A stretch of 64,000 nt of DNA from Haloterrigena alkaliphila (GCF_017352155.2 NZ_CP071462.1:2232001-2296000); one strand, 5' to 3'. Positions 1 through 8,698 are shown, counted from the first letter of the stretch. Numbers and translations are program-made. Notes: a model not told the origin generated them from the sequence alone.

Positions 1-59
1 CGTCGGAAAACGAAATGATACCCGAATTTGGTTCGTTAGAGCGAGATTCCTCGATGCGC

Positions 60-66
60 TTTTATA
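60..66 (+). promoter_or_regulatory. TATA-like box for the HalOD1 gene
   Basis: The run tttata sits about 25 bp before the GTG at 89. This is the spacing expected for an archaeal promoter of a leaderless transcript, and it supports the GTG as the true start. Confidence 0.5.
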
Positions 67-88
67 CACGGGTCTGTTGAGGTAGGAC

Positions 89-424
89 GTGAATAACTCA
101 CTCATCGGTTCGACTGATAGCGGATTCGACGGGGATGTCAGCATCGCCGTCGTCACTGCGATCGCCGCCAAACGTGACGTCGAACCGACCGAACTGCCGC
201 CCCTCTACGAGTCGATCGATCCCGACGCGCTCGACGCGCTCTTCGCGCCGACGAGGCCGGGCGGCCCGCGCCGCGGCCGACTCGAGTTCACCTACGACGG
301 GCATCAAGTCCTCGTCGAGTGCGGTTCCGACCTCGAGATCACGATCGACGACACGCCGATGGCGGCCGAGCCGATTGCCGTGGGTAACCGCGACTCGTCC
401 ACCGAATTCCGTCCCAACGCCTGA
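89..424 (+). CDS. HalOD1 output domain protein
   Basis: A 111-residue soluble protein starting with GTG. The central part has the pattern of the haloarchaeal HalOD1 output domain: a helix with VVTAIAAKRDVEPTELPPL (residues about 21-39), then YESIDPDALDALF, then a beta region with EFTYDGHQVLVE. HalOD1 is usually found at the C-terminus of haloarchaeal sensor or regulator proteins or alone, as here, and its biochemical role is not established. The TATA-like box 25 bp upstream suggests a leaderless mRNA. The protein stands alone with no clear operon partner, so I assign no specific signal. Confidence 0.75.
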   Translation: MNNSLIGSTDSGFDGDVSIAVVTAIAAKRDVEPTELPPLYESIDPDALDALFAPTRPGGPRRGRLEFTYDGHQVLVECGSDLEITIDDTPMAAEPIAVGNRDSSTEFRPNA

Positions 425-728
425 AGCGGTCGTCGACGGCTGGTGTCGGCGACGACCGCGCGTCAGTCGACCGCTCGAATTTTGCTGTTTTACCGCCGAT
501 ACGTATTACCGATGACAGTACGCAGAGAAGACCGGTTGTAATCACGTCTCACTGAGGACGGGGATTCCGAGAGCCGGCTGACTCGAAACGGCCCGCCACC
601 GGTACCACCGGAAGGGATTATCCCGCTCGACCACCGAGAGCCCGTATGCAGTGGTGCGACCAGCCAACGAGAGCATCCGGGATCGAGGGTGTGAGGCCCC
701 CAAATCGAAGCCCGGAGGGGGACGTGGC
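425..728. other. Intergenic region before RNase HI
   Basis: About 300 bp with no convincing gene. It holds an AT-rich stretch near 612-622 (ggattatc) that could serve as TATA box for a transcript starting near 640-650, where a GTG GTG pair (651, 654) lies in frame with the RNase HI gene. Residues encoded between 651 and 728 are not protein-like, so I treat this stretch as leader. Confidence 0.4.
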
Positions 729-1382
729 GTGACCGACGACCCCCTCCCGGCCGAACACCTCTCGCCGCTCGCCGCGCTCGTCGACGAGGTCCTCGCAGCT
801 GTCGGCTACGAGGTGGCGGCCGCTACCGACGCCATCGACGACGCCGTCCCCGGCTACGGCGGGCTCTTCGCTCCCGAGACCACCCCGGCCGAGTTGCGTC
901 GCGCGCTCGAGCGCCTGCTCGAGTCGGGACTCAGCCGGCCGCCCGTTCCCGAGGCGACGAGCGACGCGTTCGTCCTCTACGTCGACGGCAGTTCGCGCGG
1001 CAACCCCGGCCCCGCGGGTGCGGGTGCCGTCATCGTGGACGCTGCGGAGGACCAACTCGCCCGTCTCGGCCGCCCCGTCGGCTCCTGGACGGGGAACAAC
1101 ACCGCCGAGTACGTCGCCCTCCAGCTCGGACTCGCCGAACTGCTGGCTCGCTACGAGCCGCGCAGACTGGAGGTGCGGATCGACTCGATGACGGTCATCC
1201 GAGACGTCTGGGGTGGCGACGACCCGACGGAATCGGGCGTCGAGACGTACAGCGAAGCCATCACGGCGGCGCTGTCGAGCATCCCGGACCACCGGTACAC
1301 GCATCTGGCCGACAGCGACCCGAACCCCGCCGACGTGCTGGCGACGGTGGGAGCCGATATCGCGGCTTTCGGACCCGGATAG
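729..1382 (+). CDS. rnhA: Ribonuclease HI family protein
   Basis: An endonuclease that cuts the RNA strand of RNA-DNA hybrids. The RNase H fold occupies roughly the last 140 residues. All four acidic residues of the DEDD centre are visible: D in LYVDGSSRGNPGPAGAG, E in NNTAEYVALQLGL, D in RIDSMTVIRD and D in DSDPNPADVLA. A ~75-residue N-terminal helical extension (PLPAEHLSPLAALVDEVL onward) is typical of haloarchaeal homologues. I chose GTG 729 because the extension becomes protein-like there and a G-rich stretch precedes it; GTG 651 in the same frame is the alternative. An RNase HII gene lies at 20209, so the genome has both types. Confidence 0.85.
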   Translation: MTDDPLPAEHLSPLAALVDEVLAAVGYEVAAATDAIDDAVPGYGGLFAPETTPAELRRALERLLESGLSRPPVPEATSDAFVLYVDGSSRGNPGPAGAGAVIVDAAEDQLARLGRPVGSWTGNNTAEYVALQLGLAELLARYEPRRLEVRIDSMTVIRDVWGGDDPTESGVETYSEAITAALSSIPDHRYTHLADSDPNPADVLATVGADIAAFGPG

Positions 1383-1422
1383 GAGCGTGACGCCGCGCCG
1401 CGGACCGCTCGAGGGTGCCCCG

Positions 1423-2898
1423 TCAGTCGCGGGTGAGATCGATGAGATCGACGCCAGCAGGGACGCGCTCGAGGACGGCCGCGGGCCAGCCGCGGTGGCC
1501 GAGGGTGAGGTCGGCGTCCGGGTTCACGTCGGCGAGTCGCGCGACGCCGTCGGCCGCGGCTTCGAGCGCCGCGCGGTCGGTCCGTTCGGGTACCTCGGCG
1601 GTGAGCGGGTACGACCTCGAGAGCGCCCGCGGGAAGGGGCCGAAGGGGGGTTCGACCCGCCACGAGTCGTCGAACTCGTCGCTCCGTGCCGGCTGGCCTT
1701 CGGTGAGAAACAGCGATTCGGGAACGGAGAGGCGCTCGAGGCGCTGGTGGTGGCGGACGACTTCGGGTCGGCGCGCGCTCTCGTGAGAGGTGTAGAAGAA
1801 TGCGCCCTTCGAGACGGGGTCGGAGCGCTCGAGTTGGGCGGCGTGGTCGAGGAGCGTCCGGTAGCCGTCGAGCATCGTCGGGTGCGACCGGGCGCGTTGC
1901 TCGACGAGTTCCAGCAGGGTGCCGGCGCGGACGGCCTGCTTGATCCGGCGGATCTCCTCGAAGGTGACGTGGAGGTTGTGGACGGCCAGTTCCGACTCGC
2001 GCTCGCGGTCGTCGAGCGCGCGCAGCTCGTCGGACGAGTACTCGGTGCAGATCGGACACGAACACGGGAAGTAGTCGATGTCGGCGAGATTCCGCGTGCC
2101 GCGAACCGTCAGATAGCGGTCGTCGCGGGCGTAGAGCGCGTACGCGGCGGAGTCGAACAGGTCACAGCCCATCGCCACGCCGAGGGCGAACATCATGGGG
2201 TGGCCCGCGCCGAAGAGGTGGACCGGCGCGTCGGCGCCCAGTCCGCGCTTGGCGGCGGCGACGGCGTCGACCATGTCGTCGTAGCGGTAGTCGTTCAGCA
2301 GCGGGACGACCGCGCCGACGGGGAAGACGTCGAGGTCGGTGGCGTCGGCGTTCCGGCCCGCCTTCTCCCGGAGGTCCGAATACGTCGACCCTTGAACGGG
2401 CGCCGTCACGAGCATGTCGCCCGTGTCGGCGCCCTCGGCGATCTCGAGGCGTTCTTGGGTCGTCTCGAGTTCGGCTTCCGCGCGCTCGCGGGGGACGTCC
2501 GGCGGGGTGGGGATGTCGACGGGCGTCGCGATGTCGGAGCCGATCGCGCGCTGGAACTCGAGGATCTCCTCGGTCGTGACGTCGATATCGCCGTATTCGG
2601 AGAGCTGGAAGGAGCCCGAATCGGTCATGATCGCCCCCGGGAAGTCCAGCAGGTCGTGCAGCCCCTCCTCGAGGGCCCGTTCGCGGACGTCGTCGGTCCC
2701 GTGGATGATGTAGGAGTTCGTGATGAGGATCTCGGCGCCGAACTCGTCGGCGAGGCGCCGCGGGGCGATCGTGTCCAGATTCGGATTGATCACCGGGAGC
2801 AGCGCCGGCGTTTCGACCGTGACGTCGGCGCGGGGAACGGTGAGTTCGCCGATCCGTCCGCCGGCGTCGGTGTCCCGGATTTCGAAGCACTCGCGCAT
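1423..2898 (-). CDS. tgtA: tRNA-guanine(15) transglycosylase, archaeosine pathway
   Basis: Exchanges guanine-15 in the D-loop of tRNA for preQ0, the first tRNA step to archaeosine. The 491-residue protein begins [19 protein letters not shown]. The N-terminal TIM barrel carries [17 protein letters not shown] and HLFGAGHP, characteristic of TGT enzymes; a zinc site CSCPIC followed by a His about 25 residues later is present. The C-terminal ~150 residues form the archaeal extension. The in-frame upstream stretch (to 3039) is not protein-like, so ATG at 2898 is preferred. The gene is transcribed convergently to the RNase HI gene with a 40-bp gap. Confidence 0.93.
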   Translation of the reverse strand: MRECFEIRDTDAGGRIGELTVPRADVTVETPALLPVINPNLDTIAPRRLADEFGAEILITNSYIIHGTDDVRERALEEGLHDLLDFPGAIMTDSGSFQLSEYGDIDVTTEEILEFQRAIGSDIATPVDIPTPPDVPRERAEAELETTQERLEIAEGADTGDMLVTAPVQGSTYSDLREKAGRNADATDLDVFPVGAVVPLLNDYRYDDMVDAVAAAKRGLGADAPVHLFGAGHPMMFALGVAMGCDLFDSAAYALYARDDRYLTVRGTRNLADIDYFPCSCPICTEYSSDELRALDDRERESELAVHNLHVTFEEIRRIKQAVRAGTLLELVEQRARSHPTMLDGYRTLLDHAAQLERSDPVSKGAFFYTSHESARRPEVVRHHQRLERLSVPESLFLTEGQPARSDEFDDSWRVEPPFGPFPRALSRSYPLTAEVPERTDRAALEAAADGVARLADVNPDADLTLGHRGWPAAVLERVPAGVDLIDLTRD

Positions 2899-3250
2899 CG
2901 ATCGCCCGTTAGCGCGTCCGACGTAAGTCAGTGAAGGTTTGCGACCGGTAGCTGCTCGAACGCCTGAAACTCGGTCGGCCGAACAGGACGTAAATTGCCG
3001 GTAAACCTCCCGTTCCGTCCCGTTTGCTATAACCCGCAATCGTCTGCAAGCACAACTCCGATTTCACTTCGCGTGGTGACATGATCAGGCCGATTCCCCC
3101 GCCGAATCTCGGCACTGATGACCGTCATCGGTCTCGACAGATGAACGCGAGGTTAGGGACCGTTGCACGATTCCAACACTGGTTTTCTCCGAGATAATCT
3201 CGAAACAGTCGCTTCGTTTTAGCCGCAATCGGACGGTATAATCGAGCGCA
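2899..3250. other. Divergent promoter region between tgtA and the first surface-protein gene
   Basis: About 350 bp without a gene. The tgtA-proximal half shows no clear structure beyond a likely promoter. The distal part, about 3196-3226, carries the promoter element shared with the second paralogue (see the regulatory entry at 3200). Confidence 0.45.
3200..3226 (+). promoter_or_regulatory. Promoter element of the first surface-protein paralogue
   Basis: The stretch contains aacagtcgcttcgttttagc followed by cgc, with a TATA-like core gttttag about 30 bp before the ATG at 3251. Nearly the same sequence precedes the paralogue at 5034, at nearly the same distance, while the rest of the two upstream regions differ. 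This conservation marks it as the functional promoter. Confidence 0.6.
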
Positions 3251-4756
3251 ATGGCTTCACGACCACAGAAACTCGGCGTCCTGTTCGTCGCGCTGATGGT
3301 TGCGCTGTCCGGGGGTCCTGCCCTGGCCGGCGCGTCATCCGCGCAGAGCGACGACGCCGGAGACATGAGCGACGACGCAGGTGCGAGTGCGACACTCGAG
3401 AACGTACAGGTCGGCACACTGGAACTCGACAACGTCACCGTCGAGAACGCGACGATCGAGGAACTGAACGTCGAGGAGTTCGACGCCAACGTGACGGCCC
3501 TCCAGGAGGAACTGGACGCCAACGAGAGCGCTAACGCGACCGAAGACAACGCGACGGCCGCCAACGAGAGCGGCAATGTGACGCTCACGAACGTTCAGTT
3601 CGAGCAACTCGAGCTCGAAGACGTCGAACTCGAGGAGTTCGAGCAGATGAACGAGTCGGCGAACGCGACCGACAACGCGACTAACGAGACTAACGACACC
3701 GAAGACGACGAGACGGAACTCGAAATCGAGGACGAGAACGAGACGGAGACCGGCGCCGCGATCCAAGAGGACGAAGACGACGGCATCGGTCTCGAGGACG
3801 ACAACGAGACGGAGATGGGCAACGAGACGGCGATGGACAACGAGTCCGCCGGTCAGAGCCTGATCAACGAGAGCACCGAGAACGTCACGGTCCAGAACCT
3901 CACCATCGAGACGATGGACGTCGAGACGCTGACCGTAGAAGAGCTGACCGTCGGTGAGGAGGACTCCGCGATGGAGACCGACAACGCGACCAACGAGACC
4001 GAAGACGACGAGACGGAGCTCGAAATCGAAGACGACGAGAACGAGACCGAGACTGGCGCTGCGATCCAGGAAGACGAAGACGACGAGATCGAAATCGAGG
4101 AGGAGAACGAAACCGAAGACAACGCGACCGCGATGGACAACGAGACGGCGATGGACTCCGAGGAGAACGCGACCCAGGAGTTCCAGAACCTCACGATCCA
4201 GCACTTCGACGTCGAAGAGATCACGATCGAGTCGATGAACGCCGAGTCGGTCGAAGAGGGTAACACCACCGACGCCGCGATGGCGTCCGAAGAGAACGCC
4301 ACCGAGAACGAATCCGAAGACGACGGTCTCGGCATCCTCGACGACGACGAGAACGAGACCGAGACTGGCGCTGCGATCCAGGAAGACGAAGACGACGAGA
4401 TCGAAATCGAGGAGGAGAACGAAACCGAAGACAACGCGACCGCGATGGACAACGAGACGGCGATGAACAACACGACTGAAGGCCAGACCATCGCCAACCT
4501 CTCCGCATCCTCGATCACGATCGGTAACGCGAGCGTCGACACGCTGACGTTCGGCAACGCGAGCGAACTGCAGAACATCGAGAGCAACGACTCCGAGACG
4601 GCGACGACGGAGATCGTTAGCGACAACGAGACGGAGACCGAAGACAACGAGACGACGATGGACGACAACGAGTCGGACAACGCGAGCGAAGACAGCGAGT
4701 CGGACAACGAGAGCGGCGACGACGACGGCGGACTGTTCGGCGGACTGTTCAACTGA
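3251..4756 (+). CDS. Secreted, acidic, Asn/Thr-rich repeat protein (surface-protein paralogue 1)
   Basis: 501 residues. Residues 1-27 are a Sec-type signal peptide (LFVALMVALSGGPALAGA, likely cut after ALA). The mature protein alternates five short blocks with alternating hydrophobic residues (for example NVTVENATIEELNV, NLTIETMDVETLTV, NLTIQHFDVEEITI, SSITIGNASVDTLTF) and very acidic linkers. I count more than 40 N-x-S/T triplets, so heavy N-glycosylation is possible. The C-terminus is GGLFGGLFN. No transmembrane anchor, lipobox Cys or PGF-CTERM signal is visible. Two linkers are exact DNA copies of each other. The function is unknown; an extracellular, possibly cell-surface or matrix, role is inferred. 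The next gene is a collinear paralogue. Confidence 0.75.
   Translation: MASRPQKLGVLFVALMVALSGGPALAGASSAQSDDAGDMSDDAGASATLENVQVGTLELDNVTVENATIEELNVEEFDANVTALQEELDANESANATEDNATAANESGNVTLTNVQFEQLELEDVELEEFEQMNESANATDNATNETNDTEDDETELEIEDENETETGAAIQEDEDDGIGLEDDNETEMGNETAMDNESAGQSLINESTENVTVQNLTIETMDVETLTVEELTVGEEDSAMETDNATNETEDDETELEIEDDENETETGAAIQEDEDDEIEIEEENETEDNATAMDNETAMDSEENATQEFQNLTIQHFDVEEITIESMNAESVEEGNTTDAAMASEENATENESEDDGLGILDDDENETETGAAIQEDEDDEIEIEEENETEDNATAMDNETAMNNTTEGQTIANLSASSITIGNASVDTLTFGNASELQNIESNDSETATTEIVSDNETETEDNETTMDDNESDNASEDSESDNESGDDDGGLFGGLFN
4031..4153 (+). repeat. Direct repeat, copy 1 (123 bp)
   Basis: This 123-bp segment is identical, as read base by base, to 4343-4465, in the same frame of the same gene. 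It encodes the acidic linker DDENETETGAAIQEDEDD and what follows, up to AMDNETAM. A third, diverged copy begins near 3731. The perfect identity indicates a recent intragenic duplication or gene conversion. Confidence 0.9.
4343..4465 (+). repeat. Direct repeat, copy 2 (123 bp)
   Basis: Second exact copy of the linker-coding unit at 4031-4153, offset by 312 bp (104 codons), so recombination between copies would keep the reading frame and remove one beta-like block together with its linker. Confidence 0.9.
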
Positions 4757-4777
4757 TCGGCGCGGACGCCACGCGAT

Positions 4778-4819
4778 CGGTCGGTATCGAACCGACCGCT
4801 CCGCGGTTGCGAACTTTTT
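4778..4819 (+). terminator. Putative terminator after surface-protein paralogue 1
   Basis: A 7-bp perfect stem (cggtcgg, 4778-4784, with ccgaccg, 4792-4798, loop of 7) is followed by a T5 run at 4815-4819. Archaeal termination depends mainly on T-runs; the position 20-60 bp after the stop codon fits. Confidence 0.45.
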
Positions 4820-4977
4820 CGGACCGCCTCCAATTCACCGGTAGCGGCCGCTCAGTCGCCGATCTCGAATCGCCGGTATCGATCGGCCGATTCGATCGGC
4901 GAAACCACCGTCCGACGTCGTGGTGAACGCGGGATTAGGGTGCTCAGGGCGGTCGCAAACGGTGCCTTTCCCAGAGA

Positions 4978-5010
4978 TAACTCTGTAACAGTCGACTCGT
5001 TTTAGCCGCG
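4978..5010 (+). promoter_or_regulatory. Promoter element of the second surface-protein paralogue
   Basis: Contains gtaacagtcgactcgtttta followed by gccgc, matching the element at 3200-3226 at nearly the same distance from the start codon. The TATA-like core is gttttag at 4999-5005. Confidence 0.6.
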
Positions 5011-5033
5011 AACGACCGGTAGCACCGATCGCA

Positions 5034-6065
5034 ATGGATTCACGACCGCAGACGCTCGGTGCGGTGTTCGTCGCGCTGCTGGTCGCACTCTCGGGGGGTC
5101 CTGCCCTCGCGGGCGCGGCGACAGGGGCGAACGCCGACACCGGAGACGTGAGCACCGACAGCGACGTGAGCACCCACGCGGGCGCGACGCTCGAGAACGT
5201 ACAGGTCGAGACGCTCGAACTCGAGAACGCTACCGTCGAGAACGCGACGATCGAGGAGTTGAACGTCCAACGGCTCGACGCCGCCCAGGAGGACCTCGAG
5301 CAACTCAACGAATCCGTCGAGGCGAGCGGCAACGAGAGCGGGGCGAACGACAGCGCCGGTAACGAGAGCGGGGACGCCGGGATAACGATCTCCGGCGTCG
5401 CGATCGAACAGCTCGCGCTCGAGAACGTCACGATGGAAGCACTCGAACTCGACGGGCAGCCGGTCGGGAGCGCCGCGAACGACACCGAAGCGATGCCGGC
5501 CGACGGCGCAAACGAGACCGCGAGCGGCAACCAGACCGTGATCAGCAACGATACCGACCAGCTCGCCGTCCAGAACCTCACCATCGAGACGATGGACGTC
5601 CAGCGGATGTCGATCGACTCCCTCGAGGTCGAAGAGGGCGGCGGAATTCTCGGGGGGATCAGCGACTTCATCGGCGGACTCTTCGGCGGTGACGACGGCG
5701 GGGAAAGCGAGAGCGCTGGCAACGAGAGCGCAGCGTCCGCCGAAGAGATCGAGGCGCTCACGATCGAACAGTTCGACGTCGACGAGCTGTCGGTCGACTC
5801 GATGACGATCCAGTCCGTCGAAGAAGGTGACGTCGGCGCCGAGGAGAACGCGACCGCCGAGGAAAACGCGACTGCGGATGAGAACGCCACTGAGGAGAAC
5901 GCCACCGAGACCGGCGAGACGGTCTCCGAAGCCGCCGCGTCGTCGATCTCGATCGAGACGCTGGACGCCAACACCGTCACCCTTCAGGACGCGACCGAAC
6001 TCCAGGCGGTCACCGAAACGAGTGACGGAGAGAACGCCACCGAGACGGGGAACGAGAGCGAGTAA
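5034..6065 (+). CDS. Secreted, acidic, Asn/Thr-rich repeat protein (surface-protein paralogue 2)
   Basis: 343 residues, paralogue of the product of 3251-4756. The signal peptide is nearly the same (LFVALLVALSGGPALAGA). The beta-like blocks recur in the same order: TLENVQVETLELENATVENA near residue 45, VAIEQLALENVTMEALEL, NLTIETMDVQRMSIDSLEV, LTIEQFDVDELSVDSMTI and SISIETLDANTVTLQDATEL near the C-terminus. The linkers differ: they are shorter, and one is the Gly-rich GGILGGISDFIGGLFGGDDG (about residues 203-222), which resembles the GGLFGG end of paralogue 1. Many N-x-S/T sites are present. The function is unknown; export is well supported. Confidence 0.75.
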   Translation: MDSRPQTLGAVFVALLVALSGGPALAGAATGANADTGDVSTDSDVSTHAGATLENVQVETLELENATVENATIEELNVQRLDAAQEDLEQLNESVEASGNESGANDSAGNESGDAGITISGVAIEQLALENVTMEALELDGQPVGSAANDTEAMPADGANETASGNQTVISNDTDQLAVQNLTIETMDVQRMSIDSLEVEEGGGILGGISDFIGGLFGGDDGGESESAGNESAASAEEIEALTIEQFDVDELSVDSMTIQSVEEGDVGAEENATAEENATADENATEENATETGETVSEAAASSISIETLDANTVTLQDATELQAVTETSDGENATETGNESE

Positions 6066-6129
6066 GCGAACGAAACGGCCAACGAGTCGTAGTCGACCGT
6101 CGGTTCGATCCGATCGGGACGGGCGGATT

Positions 6130-6175
6130 CGATCGGTCGACCGATCGCCGATGGGTCCCCGTGCGATCGATTTTT
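6130..6175 (+). terminator. Palindrome and T-run after surface-protein paralogue 2
   Basis: An 18-bp perfect palindrome (cgatcggtcgaccgatcg, 6130-6147) is followed by a T5 run at 6171-6175, between this gene and the convergent Nudix gene. It could end either transcript; the T-run fits the plus strand. Confidence 0.4.
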
Positions 6176-6250
6176 ACAGTCGAGACACCGCCCCGGCCAG
6201 TCGTGACGCTCCGCCGGAACGCGGAAGGCGACGTCGGCGTAGTCTCGCGG

Positions 6251-6805
6251 TTACGCGTCGGCTTCGAACAACTGGTAGTACGACAGCGCGAGAACGGTCC
6301 GGCCGTCGCGGATCTCGCCGTCGCGGACGGCCTCGAGGAGGTCCGCGAACGAGCGCCGAGTCACGCGAATGCTCTCGTTGTGGTCGAGTCGCTGCTCGGC
6401 GGTCGCGCGACAGCCGCGGGCGACGAAGAAGTGCAGGACGGCGTCCGCGATGCCGTTGGCCGGCTCGACGGTCACCAGGGGCTCGAGCCGATCGGCCTCG
6501 TGGCCGGTCTCCTCGGCGAGTTCGCGGCGGGCGGCGGCCTCGAGGTCGTCGTCCTCGGGTTCGGTGCCGCCGACGGGGAGCCCGCGGTTCACGCGGTCGA
6601 CGGCCTGGCGCCACTCCTCGATGCAGACGACGTCGCCGTCGGGGGTGAACGGGAGCACGCAGACGCTCGGCGACTCGGAGAGGTAGTCGAACTCGGTTTC
6701 GGTGCCGTCGGGGAGCCGAACGCTCTCGTTAACCACGTCGAAGCCCGGACAACTGTAGGCTATTCGCCTGTCCATCGTCTCCCAGACGAGCGGATCAGTG
6801 GACAT
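6251..6805 (-). CDS. Nudix hydrolase, ADP-ribose pyrophosphatase type
   Basis: 184-residue soluble enzyme expected to hydrolyse a nucleoside diphosphate linked to another moiety, most likely ADP-ribose or a related sugar nucleotide. The Nudix box lies at residues about 80-102: GGTEPEDDDLEAAARRELAE followed by ETGHE, giving the G-x5-E-x7-RE-x2-EE-x-G arrangement. The beta-strand entry VCVLPFTPDGDVVCIEEWRQ just before it resembles ADP-ribose pyrophosphatases. The start at 6805 (MSTDPLVWETMDRR) is chosen because the preceding in-frame residues are not protein-like; MDRRIAY ten residues later is the alternative. The substrate cannot be read from sequence. Confidence 0.85.
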   Translation of the reverse strand: MSTDPLVWETMDRRIAYSCPGFDVVNESVRLPDGTETEFDYLSESPSVCVLPFTPDGDVVCIEEWRQAVDRVNRGLPVGGTEPEDDDLEAAARRELAEETGHEADRLEPLVTVEPANGIADAVLHFFVARGCRATAEQRLDHNESIRVTRRSFADLLEAVRDGEIRDGRTVLALSYYQLFEADA

Positions 6806-6970
6806 AGCGACCTGTACGGCGGTGGTCGCCAAAAGCGCCCCGTCACGGCACAGAGTCGAAACCGGCGTCCGGTGGACGCTCATTACCCACCCACTGTATT
6901 GCGTTTCCGGGCGGTTTAGCACACGTATTTGCTCTATAACAAAGTCACAGATAGGTGAACGTCGTCACTC

Positions 6971-6980
6971 AGAGGGTGAT
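6971..6980 (+). promoter_or_regulatory. Ribosome binding site for the PadR gene
   Basis: gagggtgatc, just before the ATG at 6983, is nearly the full complement of the 16S rRNA 3' end. A TATA-like ctctataac lies about 40 bp further upstream, so this gene, unlike most around it, appears to have a short leader with a Shine-Dalgarno site. Confidence 0.55.
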
Positions 6981-6982
6981 CC

Positions 6983-7258
6983 ATGGATCAGCTAACCGGA
7001 TTCCAACGCGACTTGCTGTACGTGATCGCAGGTAAAGACCGTCCGTCAGGGCAGGAGATCCTCGACGACATCAACGACTACATCGATCAGCCGGTCACGC
7101 ACGGCCGGCTGTATCCCAATCTCGACACGCTGGTCGAGAAGGAACTGGTCGAGAAGGGGGAACTCGACCGACGGACGAACTACTACGCACTGACGCCGAA
7201 AGGCCGACGCGCGCTGCAGCGCCGTCAGGAGTGGGTCGAACAGTACGTCGACGTCTAA
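6983..7258 (+). CDS. PadR family transcriptional regulator
   Basis: 91 residues forming a single winged helix-turn-helix: LTGFQRDLLYVIAGKDRPSG, QEILDDINDYIDQPVTHGRL, YPNLDTLVEKELVEKGEL, then the wing DRRTNYYALTPKGRRALQRR. This matches the short haloarchaeal PadR-like proteins that lack the C-terminal dimerisation helices of bacterial PadR. The TPKG motif before the last helix is typical. It probably binds DNA as a dimer. The target is unknown; it is divergent from the Nudix gene, whose promoter is adjacent. Confidence 0.88.
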   Translation: MDQLTGFQRDLLYVIAGKDRPSGQEILDDINDYIDQPVTHGRLYPNLDTLVEKELVEKGELDRRTNYYALTPKGRRALQRRQEWVEQYVDV

Positions 7259-7444
7259 CACTCCTGCGCGACCGCTGTGGCCTTCTCGAGGACCGAGATC
7301 GCATAGCGCCCCGCTCGACGGCGTCCGGCCGCTGATGGGCCCACGGAACGGCAAACGAGCGGGTCGATGATGTCGTCGACGACCGTCAGGGGTGTCAGCG
7401 GAGACCGAGTACTCGGGGCGGGCGGCTGAGGCACCGGTCTGCGA

Positions 7445-8548
7445 TCAGTCGTCGGCCGTTGTCGGTTCTGCGTGGTGCCCGTCGCTGGACCCGTTTCGGT
7501 CGCCCGTTTCGTTTCCGGACTCGTCGTCATCGTCACCGGCCTCGAGTTCGTCGTCTCCCTCGTCGTCCTCGCGATCGTCCCCTTGCGCTCGTTCCGTCGT
7601 CCCGTCGAGGGCGAGGTACACGTCGAACGATCGGTCGTCCTCGGCGTCGTCGCGGGAGTCATCGTCGCTGTCGTCCGTCTCGGCGTCGATTTCGACTCCC
7701 TCCTCGCCCTCGAGGTAGCCGATGGCGTAGGCCGTGTACGCTTGGCCCGCTTCGAGGTCGAGTTCGACCGTCACGACCGGGTCGGACTGCGAGATCACTT
7801 CGTCGTCATCCAGTTCGTCGCCGGACGGGTCGTTCGCCGGGAAGAATCCGAGCGCTTCGGCCTCGGGATCGACCGGGGCGTATCCCGACGGTTCGGTAAA
7901 CGCGACGTCTTCGAAGAGTATCGTGTCGTTCTCCGACTCGGCGATGTCGACGGTCGGCGTGTCCGGTGACGCGTGGACCACTCGGACGAGTGCAGTCCCC
8001 TCCTGGACGTCGTCCGGGCCGCGGTCGGCGAGGACGAGGAACTGGAGACCCCCCGTCTCGGAGTCGCTCCCGTCGCCGAGCGACGGGTCAGCGCCGTCGC
8101 TCGCGGTCTCGTTGGTGGCGTTCGTCTCTGCGGTCTCGTTCGCGGCGTCGACGCCGTCCCCGGAGTCGTCGCCCGTCTCGTCGCCCTCGAGTTCGCCGAT
8201 CGCCGCGACCGTGTAGTACCCCGTATCGACGGGGACGGTCTCCTCGAGGACGGGCTCCGCTTCGCCGGCGGGCGTGATCGAAACCGTGTACGTTCCCGGT
8301 TCGATGCCGAGATACGGCGAGAGAACGCCGTAACTGACGTCCGTGAGGATCTGTTGATCGTCGACGTAGACGTCCACGTTCGGCGCGTCGGGTGCGAAGT
8401 GACCGACCCGGATCGAACCAACTTCGTCGGCCGATGGCTCCTGTCCGCTGTCCTGGTGTTCGTTGACGGCCAGTGCCGTGCCGGTGAGCGCCGATCCGGC
8501 ACCGACGACACCGATCGTCCTGATCGTCGAACGTCGTGATAGTGTCAT
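7445..8548 (-). CDS. DUF4397 domain-containing exported protein
   Basis: 367 residues. The N-terminus has a twin-arginine pattern (SRRSTIRTIGVVGAGSALTG) and a hydrophobic stretch ending in ALA, so Tat export is likely. Two DUF4397-type units follow: the first with IRVGHFAPDAPNVDVYVDDQ and PGTYTVSITPAG (about residues 45-115), the second with ALVRVVHASPDTPTVDIAES and AYTAYAIGYLEG (about 200-290). The units are separated by an acidic Thr/Asn-rich linker and followed by an acidic low-complexity tail. DUF4397 proteins are cell-surface or extracellular with no defined activity. No membrane anchor is seen at the C-terminus. Confidence 0.85.
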   Translation of the reverse strand: MTLSRRSTIRTIGVVGAGSALTGTALAVNEHQDSGQEPSADEVGSIRVGHFAPDAPNVDVYVDDQQILTDVSYGVLSPYLGIEPGTYTVSITPAGEAEPVLEETVPVDTGYYTVAAIGELEGDETGDDSGDGVDAANETAETNATNETASDGADPSLGDGSDSETGGLQFLVLADRGPDDVQEGTALVRVVHASPDTPTVDIAESENDTILFEDVAFTEPSGYAPVDPEAEALGFFPANDPSGDELDDDEVISQSDPVVTVELDLEAGQAYTAYAIGYLEGEEGVEIDAETDDSDDDSRDDAEDDRSFDVYLALDGTTERAQGDDREDDEGDDELEAGDDDDESGNETGDRNGSSDGHHAEPTTADD

Positions 8549-8698
8549 GCTACGTTCGGAAGGGGGGCGTGAAATCGAGAAAAACCGCTCAGTCAGTTCC
8601 CCTGATTGTCGTCTCGTTTACTCGACGGGTCGAAGTGTAGAACGACCATACTGATCGAAACGAGGGCCTACTGGGGTCTGGTCGCCGCTCGAGCCTCG

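Noticed and set aside
3335-4204. Long open frame antisense to the first surface-protein gene
   Set aside because: It is a mirror of the GAN/GAC/GAG-rich codons on the other strand, giving Val/Leu/Arg repeats without motifs.
7255-7662. Open frame on the minus strand after the PadR gene
   Set aside because: Thr/Arg/Pro-rich composition is that of an out-of-frame reading of the DUF4397 gene tail; no motif.
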